Of a stretch of 64,000 nt of DNA, positions 17,122-29,123 are shown piece by piece; position 1 is the stretch's first letter, and each line of letters starts with the position of its first letter. Position numbers and translations under genes: made by a program. A model generated the notes under the pieces. It made no database searches and was not told the DNA's origin. It worked only from the letters and a program-made list of their open reading frames with translations. The DNA is from JAXGXQ01 sp040772685 (GTDB lineage: Bacteria; Bacillota; Clostridia; Saccharofermentanales; UBA5734): assembly GCA_040772685.1 (NCBI GenBank), contig JAXGXQ010000004.1, forward strand, positions 62,001-126,000, in the 5' to 3' direction.

Positions 17122-17961
17122 TTAGGCTTGGCAAGCATAGTTTTTACGGAATTCACCAGGTGTCATTTTTTCAAAACGTTTGAAAATAAAGCAATAGTAG
17201 CTGACGTCATCGAAGCCAACCAGGCGGGCAATCTCGCGAATTGAACGTTCGACACTGTCAGAAAGCAGTTTTTTGCTGACGCTGATCCGGTATAGGTTAA
17301 TATACTCAAAAACACGTGAATGCATGGTTTTGCGGAACAAGGTGCAAAGATGCTGCGGTGTAACACCCAGTAAATCAGAAAGAGCTTTAAGGGTAATTGA
17401 TTCAGCATAATGTTCGCCAATATAATCCAGAACAGGCCTCAAGCGTTCATAACGAGCGGCCAGGCTGGAAGATATATTAGCTGCAGCCTGCTGGCTGATT
17501 CCGGCCAGTAAATTGTAAACTGCTGCGGAAACACCTGCGGAATCAGGTGCTTCGGGATTGGCCGCGACCCGGTATAAATCCGAAAAGAGTGAATGAATTA
17601 CTTCTGCGCTGGCAAGGTGCCATACCCCGGTGATCAGCGCTAACTCGGGCAGATCCAGGAAGGCTTCAATTTGCTCACCTTCAAAAATTACCGAATCCGC
17701 AACAGCATCTGTCCCCGCCACCCATTCAAAAGAATCTCCGCGTCGGATCACAACAAGTTGGCCGGGTAATACCTTGCACTTCTGACTGCCATCCTGCAAG
17801 AGCAAAGAAGCTGTACCGGAGCGCATCAAAATAGCAGTGGTCTCATCGAGACCGTTTGGATTGGCAACACAGGGAAGCTGTTGATCGAGTGCGATCATCT
17901 TTGCATAGAAAGGCAGCTGGCGTTCATATTCGGTCATAACAGGAAAAATGTAACTATTCAT
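17122..17961 (-). CDS. AraC family transcriptional regulator
   Basis: 279 residues. An N-terminal cupin-like sensor region (residues about 1-160, with GQLVVIRRGDSFEW resembling a cupin turn) is followed by two C-terminal helix-turn-helix motifs of the AraC/XylS type at about 185-275: ITLKALSDLLGVTPQHLCTLFRKTM and IREIARLVGFDDVSYYCFIFKRFEKMTPGEFRK. Such proteins usually bind a small metabolite and control nearby sugar or other catabolic genes, but here the neighbours are ppdK (convergent) and the rRNA operon (divergent), so the target is unclear. Only a weak AGGG precedes the ATG. Confidence 0.88.
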   Translation of the reverse strand: MNSYIFPVMTEYERQLPFYAKMIALDQQLPCVANPNGLDETTAILMRSGTASLLLQDGSQKCKVLPGQLVVIRRGDSFEWVAGTDAVADSVIFEGEQIEAFLDLPELALITGVWHLASAEVIHSLFSDLYRVAANPEAPDSAGVSAAVYNLLAGISQQAAANISSSLAARYERLRPVLDYIGEHYAESITLKALSDLLGVTPQHLCTLFRKTMHSRVFEYINLYRISVSKKLLSDSVERSIREIARLVGFDDVSYYCFIFKRFEKMTPGEFRKNYACQA

Positions 17962-18425
17962 AAACCAACCCTACCAACAATTCAGAAAAATCAAATTGTT
18001 GCCTCTCTTAAAATATTCAAGCTTATGCAAAAATAATTGGGATCCTCTGCACAACGAACCTAGATAAATATTGACATATACATGCTTGTGTTTTCATTTT
18101 CAATCATGAATTTTTGAAAGTCAACAGACTTCACAGAAAATTCTTAAAATAGAGTGATTTGAATTTAATTATGTTAACATACCCTGAACAGCTGTTGTCC
18201 AGAGGTTTAAAGCCGGAATTTTTTGGCAATTAAATGACGGCTGTTGCCCGAGTAATTCCGTGATTTAAGATGATGTTGAAGAGCAATATATATACATTTA
18301 TATAGCAGCTATCTGGCAGCGTCCGGATGGATTATGATTACAGCGCTCTGCAGCGAGCCACAGGAGCAGGTATCAGGGGATAAAACGGCAGATAAAAAAT
18401 AAGTAAAAGAAAAGCAAAAAACGAG
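17962..18425. other. Long AT-rich upstream region of the rRNA operon
   Basis: No gene is seen. The stretch is AT-rich, as expected for UP-element-like sequence upstream of rRNA promoters. It contains an interrupted stem (CGGAATT 18214-18220 with AATTCCG 18254-18260, plus an inner GGCAA/TTGCC pair) and a TTGACA at 18071 with no good -10. Function beyond promoter context is not visible. Confidence 0.5.
18276..18304 (+). promoter_or_regulatory. Probable upstream rRNA promoter (P1)
   Basis: TTGAAG 18276-18281, 17 bases of AT-rich spacer, TATATA 18299-18304. It lies about 150 bases before the stronger P2; tandem promoters are usual for rRNA operons. Confidence 0.45.
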
Positions 18426-18454
18426 TTGACAAAGAAACAGGTCGGTGCTAATAT
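18426..18454 (+). promoter_or_regulatory. Main rRNA operon promoter (P2)
   Basis: Consensus TTGACA 18426-18431, 17 bases, TAATAT 18449-18454, preceded by an A-rich stretch. About 140 bases lie between it and mature 16S. Confidence 0.75.
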
Positions 18455-18486
18455 AGCAAGGCGCCTCGCGGGAGAAGCGAGGGTAC

Positions 18487-18515
18487 GGACCTTGAAAATT
18501 GAATAGTGAGATGCA
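18487..18515 (+). other. 5' arm of the 16S processing stem
   Basis: Bases 18498-18510 are perfectly complementary over 13 bp to 20242-20254 downstream of 16S, with further partial pairing outward (18487-18492 with 20259-20264). The long stem loops out the 16S precursor and is the expected RNase III site. The CCTTGAAAATTG-like segment also resembles the antitermination-associated leader found before Firmicutes 16S genes. Confidence 0.75.
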
Positions 18516-18594
18516 CAAAAAAGACGGACCAGCATCAATTCAAAAGAGTTGATAAAAGAGTAAACAAAGAGCCAAACGGTTCTTGGATAAGCAA

Positions 18595-20130
<1,536 letters not shown>

Positions 20131-20241
20131 AGACCATGCCAGTTTGAAACAAGAACTGGTGTAGAACTCCGATGGTCGATCTTCGCTGGTTTTACGAAAC
20201 CGGAGAAGCCATCAAAAAGTCTGATTCGTCAAATGCATATC

Positions 20242-20264
20242 CTCACTATTCAATCTTCAGGGCC
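20242..20264 (+). other. 3' arm of the 16S processing stem
   Basis: Pairs with 18487-18510 upstream of 16S: CTCACTATTCAAT is the exact reverse complement of the 5' arm. It lies just before tRNA-Ile. Confidence 0.75.
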
Positions 20265-20279
20265 TGTCCCTGATTACGT

Positions 20280-20356
20280 GGGCTTATAGCTCAGCTGGTT
20301 AGAGCGTGCGCCTGATAAGCGCAAGGTCGATGGTTCGAGTCCATTTAAGCCCACCA
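20280..20356 (+). tRNA. tRNA-Ile (GAT)
   Basis: 77 bases including an encoded CCA. Acceptor arms GGGCTTA 20280-20286 and TAAGCCC 20346-20352 pair. The anticodon loop CTGATAA has GAT at 20314-20316, and the TTCGAGT T-loop is intact. It sits in the 16S-23S spacer, the usual place for tRNA-Ile; the often accompanying tRNA-Ala is absent here and a separate tRNA-Ala(CGC) lies at 34028. Confidence 0.98.
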
Positions 20357-20418
20357 CGACCCGCTAACCAACGGTTATGGGTCCATTTGCCGCTAAGGCT
20401 GCCGGCCGCAAGGCCGCC

Positions 20419-20444
20419 ATGCACCTTGACAACTGCATAAGGAA
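20419..20444 (+). other. 5' arm of the 23S processing stem
   Basis: 24 of 26 bases pair (two G-U pairs included) with 23600-23625 downstream of 23S, forming the long precursor stem for RNase III processing. The rest of the spacer (20357-20593) holds no gene. Confidence 0.75.
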
Positions 20445-20593
20445 AATGACTGAAAAATATTCAGGACAAAGAGAGAAGCAAAAAGAATCAAAAAACTTGC
20501 AAGTCTACAAAAACAGAACTGCGAGTCTTGAGGAAAAGGCTTCATTTACTTGAGTGAACTGGATATTCGACGAAAAAGAGAGAACCATTAACA

Positions 20594-23499
<2,906 letters not shown>

Positions 23500-23599
23500 C
23501 AAGTTATCCGGTCTCCCTTTTCGTAGAGATCCAGATTACTCTGAAAATGAAGTCCAATCAGCTGCTTTGAGCTGAATGCCTGAATACCAATTCTTTCTC

Positions 23600-23625
23600 T
23601 TCCTTATGCGGTTTTGAGGGTGCAT
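23600..23625 (+). other. 3' arm of the 23S processing stem
   Basis: Pairs with 20419-20444 (see that entry). It lies 16 bases before 5S rRNA. Confidence 0.75.
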
Positions 23626-23640
23626 TGCATCCCCAACCAT

Positions 23641-23758
23641 TTCCGGTGGATATGACGGAGAGGCCACACCTGTTCCCATCTCGAACACAGCAGTTAAGCT
23701 CTCTAGTGCCGACAATACTTGGCTGGTAACGGCCTGGAAAGATAGGAATCCGCCGGAA
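23641..23758 (+). rRNA. rrf: 5S ribosomal RNA
   Basis: 118 bases. Terminal helix TTCCGGTGG 23641-23649 pairs with CCGCCGGAA 23750-23758. Internal landmarks are CACACCTGTTCCCATCTCGAAC and GTTAAGCTC. It is third in the operon, 141 bases after 23S and only 6 bases before tRNA-Asn. Confidence 0.96.
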
Positions 23759-23764
23759 TTATAT

Positions 23765-23840
23765 TCCTCAATAGCTCAGTCGGTAGAGCATGCGGCTGTT
23801 AACCGCAGGGTCGTTGGTTCGAGTCCAACTTGAGGAGCCA
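23765..23840 (+). tRNA. tRNA-Asn (GTT)
   Basis: 76 bases with encoded CCA. Acceptor arms TCCTCAA 23765-23771 and TTGAGGA 23830-23836. Anticodon GTT at 23798-23800 in loop CTGTTAA. Asn tRNA with GUU is one of the four tRNAs that receive queuosine at the wobble base, notable because a queuosine-precursor-type transporter gene follows 47 bases later. Confidence 0.98.
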
Positions 23841-23844
23841 TCCT

Positions 23845-23871
23845 GAGGCCGGCATTATGCCGGTCTCGTTT
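23845..23871 (+). terminator. Weak terminator or leader hairpin between tRNA-Asn and queT
   Basis: A 10-bp stem (23845-23854 with 23858-23867, one G-U) with a three-base loop, followed by GTTT rather than a full U-tract. Some read-through from the rRNA operon into queT is therefore likely. Confidence 0.5.
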
Positions 23872-23887
23872 GCGTTAAGGAGACATT

Positions 23888-24427
23888 ATGAACAGACGCG
23901 CTTATGCCATAACCCAGGCCGCTGTCATTGCTGCTGCCTATGTTATTCTGACATTGCCGTTTGCCCAGTTTGCTTTCGGACCGGTACAGTTCCGTCTGGC
24001 TGAAGCATTAACTACGCTGGCCGCTCTTACTCCGGCCGCTGTTCCCGGCTTATTTCTTGGCTGTTTATTAACGAATCTAATGTATCCGTCCGGACTCGGA
24101 ATTATTGATATAATTTTCGGCAGCCTCGCAACATTAGCGGCCGCCTGGCTAACCTGGCAACTGCAACAGCGCCTGCCGCAGCCGCCAAAATTAAAACTCT
24201 GGCTGCGCCGGGTTTTGGTTTTATTGCCGGCAGCAGTTGTCAATGCTCTGGTAGTCGGATTTTATCTGCCATTTTTGCTGCCGGACATTACCGTCGCGCC
24301 ATTAGTCACAATCAGCTTCATGTTTTCAATTTTTGTATCCGAGCTGGTCGTCGTTTATTTGATCGGTTTGCCTTTAATGCTGGCTATCGACAAAAGCGGA
24401 CTGCTGAACCAAAGCAGGTTTATTTGA
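23888..24427 (+). CDS. queT: QueT transporter family protein
   Basis: 179 residues with about five or six hydrophobic segments. QueT proteins are the substrate-binding (S) component of energy-coupling-factor importers for queuosine precursors such as preQ1. The family features are the N-terminal AAYVILTLPFAQFAFGPVQFRLAEALTTLA segment (FGPVQFRLAEAL is the signature) and the PGLFLGCLLTNL turn. TTAAGGAG precedes the ATG. No preQ1 riboswitch is recognisable in the 47 bases after tRNA-Asn. The ECF ATPases and T component are not in this window. Confidence 0.9.
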   Translation: MNRRAYAITQAAVIAAAYVILTLPFAQFAFGPVQFRLAEALTTLAALTPAAVPGLFLGCLLTNLMYPSGLGIIDIIFGSLATLAAAWLTWQLQQRLPQPPKLKLWLRRVLVLLPAAVVNALVVGFYLPFLLPDITVAPLVTISFMFSIFVSELVVVYLIGLPLMLAIDKSGLLNQSRFI

Positions 24428-24445
24428 TGAAAGAAGTGGATTAAT

Positions 24446-25135
24446 ATGTCACACTATTACGATGAAAGTCCTGTAGCGGCTCACGAGCAGCACAAGCTGT
24501 CAGTGCAAATCGGCACTTTGGTACTAGAGTTCAATACCGATAGTGCTGTGTTCGCAAAAAACCGGCTTGATTTTGGCACTCGTCTTTTGATCGATTCTGT
24601 CCTGGAAGATTTTCGGGTTTCTGGAGAGCAGCCTTTTGGCAGGCTGTTAGATTTGGGCTGTGGTTATGGACCGGTCGGTATTGCTTTCAAGCGTTTGTTT
24701 CCCGCCCTCGACGTCGTTATGACCGACATTAATGAAAGGGCTGTCGAACTGGCGCGGCTTAATGCTGCAGAAAACCAGACACGCTATGTCGATATCCGCC
24801 GCGGTGATGGCTTTGCTGTCGTCGGAAAACAAGAAGAATTTGACCTGATTATTACTAATCCGCCGATCCGGGCAGGCAAAAAAACCGTGTATGCTTTTTT
24901 CGACGGCTCCTATGAGCATTTAAAAACGGGTGGACGGCTTTATGTTGTGATCCAGAATAAGCAGGGCGCTCCCTCAGCACGAAAGTATCTCACACAGCTT
25001 TTCGGTAACTGTGAAGATATTGAACGTAAAGCCGGCTTTCACATTTTCCGTTGCACCCGTGAAAAATCTATGTTCATGAAGCAGAGCCACTGTGAGCCGG
25101 AAAACACTAGGAAAAATCAGCCGAAAACACTATGA
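24446..25135 (+). CDS. Class I SAM-dependent methyltransferase (RsmC/YbxB-like)
   Basis: 229 residues. The SAM-binding motif LLDLGCGYGPVG lies near residue 67, and the catalytic NPPI motif (LIITNPPIRAGK) near 137, which is typical of N-methyltransferases acting on rRNA guanine or adenine. The whole-chain pattern, with HYYDESP and an early VFAKNRLDFGT segment, matches the YbxB group related to RsmC, a 16S rRNA guanine-N2 methyltransferase. The exact target is inferred. It follows queT after 18 bases and may be co-transcribed. Confidence 0.88.
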   Translation: MSHYYDESPVAAHEQHKLSVQIGTLVLEFNTDSAVFAKNRLDFGTRLLIDSVLEDFRVSGEQPFGRLLDLGCGYGPVGIAFKRLFPALDVVMTDINERAVELARLNAAENQTRYVDIRRGDGFAVVGKQEEFDLIITNPPIRAGKKTVYAFFDGSYEHLKTGGRLYVVIQNKQGAPSARKYLTQLFGNCEDIERKAGFHIFRCTREKSMFMKQSHCEPENTRKNQPKTL

Positions 25136-25141
25136 TATAAT
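25133..25141 (+). promoter_or_regulatory. Extended -10 promoter for mrp
   Basis: TGA followed by TATAAT at 25136-25141, overlapping the end of the methyltransferase gene. There is no convincing -35 box. Confidence 0.35.
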
Positions 25142-25171
25142 CAGTCTGATAACTTGAAAGGTCGTGATCTT

Positions 25172-26032
25172 TTGTCTAATTGTGAAAGCTGCGAAAGTCG
25201 CAGCAACTGCTCCTCACAGCCGTCGGAATGCGGTTCGGCAGGCAATGAACGTGTCCATACCCCTGAAAAACTGCCGCAGCATGATCTTGCCAGTGTACGG
25301 CATGTTATCGGAATTTGCAGTGGAAAAGGCGGCGTCGGCAAATCAATGGTCACGGCTCTCACCGCGGTTGAGCTTGCCCGTGCGGGTTTAACAGTCGGTA
25401 TCCTCGATGCGGATCTCACAGGGCCTTCTATTCCCAGACTGTTTGGGTTACGTGGCCAGCTGTCCGGTTCGGAACACGGCATTTTCCCTGCTCAGTCACA
25501 CAATGGGATTCAAATAATTTCCGTCAATCTGATGCTGGAAAATGCTGACGCGCCGGTTATTTGGCGAGGACCTGTAATTTCCGGTGTAGTCAAACAATTT
25601 TGGACTGATGTTATCTGGGATACTTTAGACGTACTTTTGATTGACATGCCTCCGGGTACTGGTGATGTCCCGCTTACGGTCTTTCAATCCATCCCGCTGG
25701 ATGGAATCGTTATGGTCTCCACGCCTCAGGACCTTGTTTCCATGATCGTGCGCAAGGCTCGCAACATGGCGCTGATGATGGGTGTTAAGGTGCTGGGATT
25801 TGTCGAAAATATGAGCTTGATGAAATGCCCCTGCTGTGGCGAAGAGATCAACGTATTTGGTCCTGGCTATACAGAAGCTGCAGCAGCGGAAATGAATGTA
25901 CCATTGTTTGACCGGCTGCCGATCCAAAGTCAACTCGCAGAACTGGCTGATGAAGGCAGAATTGAAGAGGCTCCAGCAGGTTTGCTGCCGAATCTGATTA
26001 CTGCTTTAAAGTCTATTATCGCTAAACCATGA
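25172..26032 (+). CDS. mrp: Mrp/NBP35 family iron-sulfur cluster carrier ATPase
   Basis: 286 residues. These P-loop ATPases bind a 4Fe-4S cluster at a dimer interface and deliver it to target enzymes. The deviant Walker A GKGGVGKS lies near residue 52, switch II IDMPPGTGD near 163, and the cluster-binding CPCC motif near 218. The N-terminus is Cys/Ser-rich (NCESCES), as in many Clostridia. TTG 25172 is chosen because AAAGG lies 10 bases upstream; TTG 25154 is in frame but has no ribosome binding site. The stop overlaps the next gene's ATG (ATGA). Confidence 0.93.
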   Translation: MSNCESCESRSNCSSQPSECGSAGNERVHTPEKLPQHDLASVRHVIGICSGKGGVGKSMVTALTAVELARAGLTVGILDADLTGPSIPRLFGLRGQLSGSEHGIFPAQSHNGIQIISVNLMLENADAPVIWRGPVISGVVKQFWTDVIWDTLDVLLIDMPPGTGDVPLTVFQSIPLDGIVMVSTPQDLVSMIVRKARNMALMMGVKVLGFVENMSLMKCPCCGEEINVFGPGYTEAAAAEMNVPLFDRLPIQSQLAELADEGRIEEAPAGLLPNLITALKSIIAKP

Positions 26033-26526
26033 CCAAACAAAAAAGCCGGATTATTTTTGCCCTGATGCTGATCGTTATACTGAGCGTAAACATGCTGACA
26101 CTGCTAACCGGCTGTCAGGATAAGCGCATCATTGGTGAGATTAATGATCAAGCTTCAGTCGCTCTGATTAAGTATGAAACTATTGATAAAGACATGAGCG
26201 GCATAGTATATCGGGAAATCCTTGATCTGCCCTCTTTTCTGGCATCAGCAACTAAACCTGTGCTGTTGGTTTTCTATCAGCCGGGCATCTCTGTTCAATC
26301 CCAACTGATCCCGCTGATCGAACAGTTTGCTGATGATTACCAGGATCGGGCGGAAGTCGTTTTTATTGATGCTGCTGCCAAACCGTCTCTGGCTTCGCTT
26401 TATGGCATCGAAACAGTACCAAGCTATATCGCGGTAAAATCCGGTTCTGCCCGCCTGACCATGAGCGGCTTTGACGAAACCACCCGCTCCGGTTTGGAAC
26501 AGCTGATCGACAGTCTGGCTGATTAA
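26029..26526 (+). CDS. Thioredoxin-fold lipoprotein without the CxxC motif
   Basis: 165 residues. A basic N-terminus, a hydrophobic stretch and a lipobox (LLTGC, Cys29) indicate membrane anchoring on the outside of the cell. The rest matches a thioredoxin fold: the VLLVFYQPG strand, VVFIDAAAKPSLASLYGIETVPSYIAV with the conserved cis-proline (VPSY), and a final helix. Where active thioredoxins have WCxxC the sequence reads FYQPGISV, so it cannot exchange disulfides and is more likely a binding or scaffold protein. It is coupled to mrp by a 4-base overlap. Confidence 0.78.
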   Translation: MTKQKSRIIFALMLIVILSVNMLTLLTGCQDKRIIGEINDQASVALIKYETIDKDMSGIVYREILDLPSFLASATKPVLLVFYQPGISVQSQLIPLIEQFADDYQDRAEVVFIDAAAKPSLASLYGIETVPSYIAVKSGSARLTMSGFDETTRSGLEQLIDSLAD

Positions 26527-26744
26527 ATTTGGGCTTAATGTCGGCAAACATTCAAAATGTCTATTGCTTGTCGGCTAATTTTCTTGATTCTCTTGTAGCC
26601 GGTCGGCAGATCCGTTAAATTTATATTAGGTACTGATGCACCGCCTGCAAGACAGGATTTTTGTCTTGCTACTAATGCCGTACCACTAGTTTATTATTGA
26701 ATTGCATTAATTTGCTTAAGTTGATTCATCGAAGGAGGCCTTCC
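26527..26744. other. Intergenic region before the cupin regulator
   Basis: No gene. A possible promoter (TTGTAG 26593-26598, 17 bases, TAAATT 26616-26621) and an 8-bp hairpin (GCAAGACA 26647-26654 with TGTCTTGC 26662-26669) lie in the leader of the next gene. The hairpin lacks a U-tract. Confidence 0.35.
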
Positions 26745-27323
26745 GTGGAAGAAATTATTCATGAAATTTCCTTACGTTTAAAAGGAATGCGCGACACATT
26801 GGATATCACTGCTGAAGATATGGCTGAGGCCACAGGCGTAAGCCTGGAAGAGTACCTGAGCTTTGAGTCTGGTGAGCGCGATTTCCCCTTTACCTTTCTC
26901 TACAAAGCTGCCAATCGCTTCGGGATCACGCTTACTGATTTGATGACAGGTGAATCACCTCACTTGAGCACCTATACACTTGTCCGCAAAAACGAGGGCT
27001 TGCCGATTGTCCGTCGAGAAGGCTTCTCCTACCTGCATGTAGCTGCACATTTCCGTGACCGGATCGCAGAACCCTTTGTTGTTGAAGCGCCTTACCAACC
27101 CGGTGCTGAGGACTGTGAACTCCTGCTCAACAGCCATGTGGGTCAGGAACTGGATTATATCCTTGAAGGCCAGCTGCGTGTTCGGATCGGCGATCACGAA
27201 GAACTGATGCAGGCAGGCGATACTATATATTACGACGCTTCCAGTCCTCACGGCATGGTAGCCGTTGGCGGCAAGCCCTGCCGCTTCCTGGCAGTCGTAA
27301 TGGGCCAATGTGATGAAGATTAA
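26745..27323 (+). CDS. XRE-cupin transcriptional regulator
   Basis: 192 residues. An N-terminal XRE-type helix-turn-helix (residues about 10-65, LDITAEDMAEATGVSLEEYLSFESG) joins a C-terminal cupin domain (about 115-185, with QELDYILEGQLRVRIGDHEELMQAGDTIYYDASSPHGM). Such regulators sense a small molecule through the cupin. The GTG start at 26745 is fixed by AAGGAGG 6 bases upstream. It lies 32 bases before an acyl-CoA ligase gene, a recurrent pair in Clostridia, so it probably controls that ligase. Confidence 0.92.
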   Translation: MEEIIHEISLRLKGMRDTLDITAEDMAEATGVSLEEYLSFESGERDFPFTFLYKAANRFGITLTDLMTGESPHLSTYTLVRKNEGLPIVRREGFSYLHVAAHFRDRIAEPFVVEAPYQPGAEDCELLLNSHVGQELDYILEGQLRVRIGDHEELMQAGDTIYYDASSPHGMVAVGGKPCRFLAVVMGQCDED

Positions 27324-27355
27324 CGGGAAAAGCCGCAAAAGAAGGAGCCGCGATA

Positions 27356-29032
27356 ATGCTTAACATTCATAAACAGTACTTACAAGAAACTATTGGTGCG
27401 GACGGAAATGTTTCTGACTACACATTTAAAGTACCCGAGAAGTTTAACTTTGCCTACGATGTCATAGACCTTATTGCTGCCGCAGAGCCACAACGGCGGG
27501 CTATGTACTGGTGCAATGAAATTGGTGAAGAACATACCTACAGCTTTGCCGATATGAGCAAAGCCAGTGATCAGGCTGCCAGCTTCTTCTTACAGCAGGG
27601 CATTCGGCGCGGTGACAAGGTTGTTCTAATCCTTAAACGTCACTATCAGTTCTGGTTCGCTATACTTGGCCTGCATAAAATCGGCGCGGTTGGCATTCCG
27701 GCAACCAATCAGCTGCATGAAAAAGACTTGTTGTACCGTTTTGAAGCTGCTGAAGTCCGGGCCGTGCTTTGTACATCGGAAGGCGAAGTTGGCTCTGAAG
27801 TTGAAAAAGCAGCTGCAGCATACAACAAACCGCTGGTTTTGATGATGGCTAAAGGCGCACGTGAAGGCTGGCTGGATTTTGATGCCGGTATGCTCAGCGC
27901 GCCGCCTTTCCAGCGTCCCACTGGCGAAGCTGAGCCTGTAATCAGTGATACAATGCTGTTGTATTTCACTTCCGGCACCACCGGTATGCCCAAGATGGTC
28001 ACACACGATTTTTCCTACCCGCTCGGGCACATTCCCACAGCCAAGTACTGGCATAAGGTTGACCCTGACGGCCTGCACCTGACTGTATCTGAGACTGGCT
28101 GGGCCAAGTCGGTTTGGGGCAAATTGTATGGCCAGTGGTTTATGGAAGCCGGCATTGACGTGTTTGACTTTGACCGCTTTGATCCACATGTCATGCTGAA
28201 TCACATCAGTTCAGCGGGTGTCACAACTTTCTGCTCACCGCCAACCATTTATCGCTTCCTCATCCGTGAGGATTTGAAGCAATATGATTTGTCAAAGCTG
28301 CAGCATTGCACAATTGCCGGCGAAGCACTTAATCCGGAAGTTTACGAGCAATTCCTGCGGGCAACCGGCCTTGAACTGAAAGAGGGCTACGGGCAGACAG
28401 AGATGACGCTTGCAGTTGTTACAAATTACTGGATGAAAACCAAACCTGGTTCAATGGGCAAACCATCGCCGGTTTATAACATTGCTTTGCTGGATGATCA
28501 GAACCAGGAAGTGCCGGTAGGCCAATCCGGCGAAATTTGTGTCCGCACAGGTGATACCAAGCTGCCGGGCATGTTCTCAGGTTATTATAAAGATGATAAA
28601 TTAACCGCTTCTGTCTGGCACGATGGTTATTATCACACCGGTGACCTGGCCTGGATGGATGAAGACGGCTACCTCTGGTTTGTTGGCCGGACCGATGACA
28701 TCATTAAAAGTTCCGGTTACCGGATCGGCCCCTTTGAAGTCGAAAGCGTGCTGATGGAGCATCCGGCTGTGCTGGAGTGCGCAATTACCGGAGTACCTGA
28801 TCCGGTTCGCGGCCAGGTGATCAAGGCAACAGTTGTGCTTTCACGCGGCTATACTGCCAGTGATGATTTGCGTGCAGAACTTCAGGATTATGTGAAGACT
28901 CATACCGCGCCGTATAAGTACCCCCGTATTCTGGAATTTGTCAGCGAGCTGCCGAAAACAATCAGTGGCAAAATCCGCCGGGTTCAGATTCGCGCGGACA
29001 GCAACGAAGATACCTCTGAAATTGTCGATTGA
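27356..29032 (+). CDS. AMP-forming acyl-CoA synthetase/ligase
   Basis: 558 residues of the ANL adenylating superfamily. The P-loop-like motif YFTSGTTGMPK lies near residue 203, the A5 motif EGYGQTE near 343, the aspartate motif YHTGDLAWMDEDGY near 424 and the C-terminal lysine motif PKTISGKIRR near 541. Overall it resembles medium-chain acyl-CoA synthetases (ACSM-like), which activate carboxylic acids with ATP and CoA; the acid is unknown. GAAGGAG precedes the ATG. It is paired with the XRE-cupin regulator. Confidence 0.9.
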   Translation: MLNIHKQYLQETIGADGNVSDYTFKVPEKFNFAYDVIDLIAAAEPQRRAMYWCNEIGEEHTYSFADMSKASDQAASFFLQQGIRRGDKVVLILKRHYQFWFAILGLHKIGAVGIPATNQLHEKDLLYRFEAAEVRAVLCTSEGEVGSEVEKAAAAYNKPLVLMMAKGAREGWLDFDAGMLSAPPFQRPTGEAEPVISDTMLLYFTSGTTGMPKMVTHDFSYPLGHIPTAKYWHKVDPDGLHLTVSETGWAKSVWGKLYGQWFMEAGIDVFDFDRFDPHVMLNHISSAGVTTFCSPPTIYRFLIREDLKQYDLSKLQHCTIAGEALNPEVYEQFLRATGLELKEGYGQTEMTLAVVTNYWMKTKPGSMGKPSPVYNIALLDDQNQEVPVGQSGEICVRTGDTKLPGMFSGYYKDDKLTASVWHDGYYHTGDLAWMDEDGYLWFVGRTDDIIKSSGYRIGPFEVESVLMEHPAVLECAITGVPDPVRGQVIKATVVLSRGYTASDDLRAELQDYVKTHTAPYKYPRILEFVSELPKTISGKIRRVQIRADSNEDTSEIVD

Positions 29033-29123
29033 AACAAACTGACACTTTGGCATCAAGAAGATTTTGCGGGCGAAAACATAAAGTTAACGCCTGATCAGCT
29101 GCGGAACGGGATTATCGATTAGC

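Noticed and set aside
18071..18100. TTGACA as an rRNA or AraC-gene promoter
   Set aside because: There is no acceptable -10 box at 16-18 bases.
23841..23887. preQ1 riboswitch before queT
   Set aside because: The 47 bases hold only a simple hairpin and the ribosome binding site; the conserved preQ1 loop and A-rich tail are not seen.
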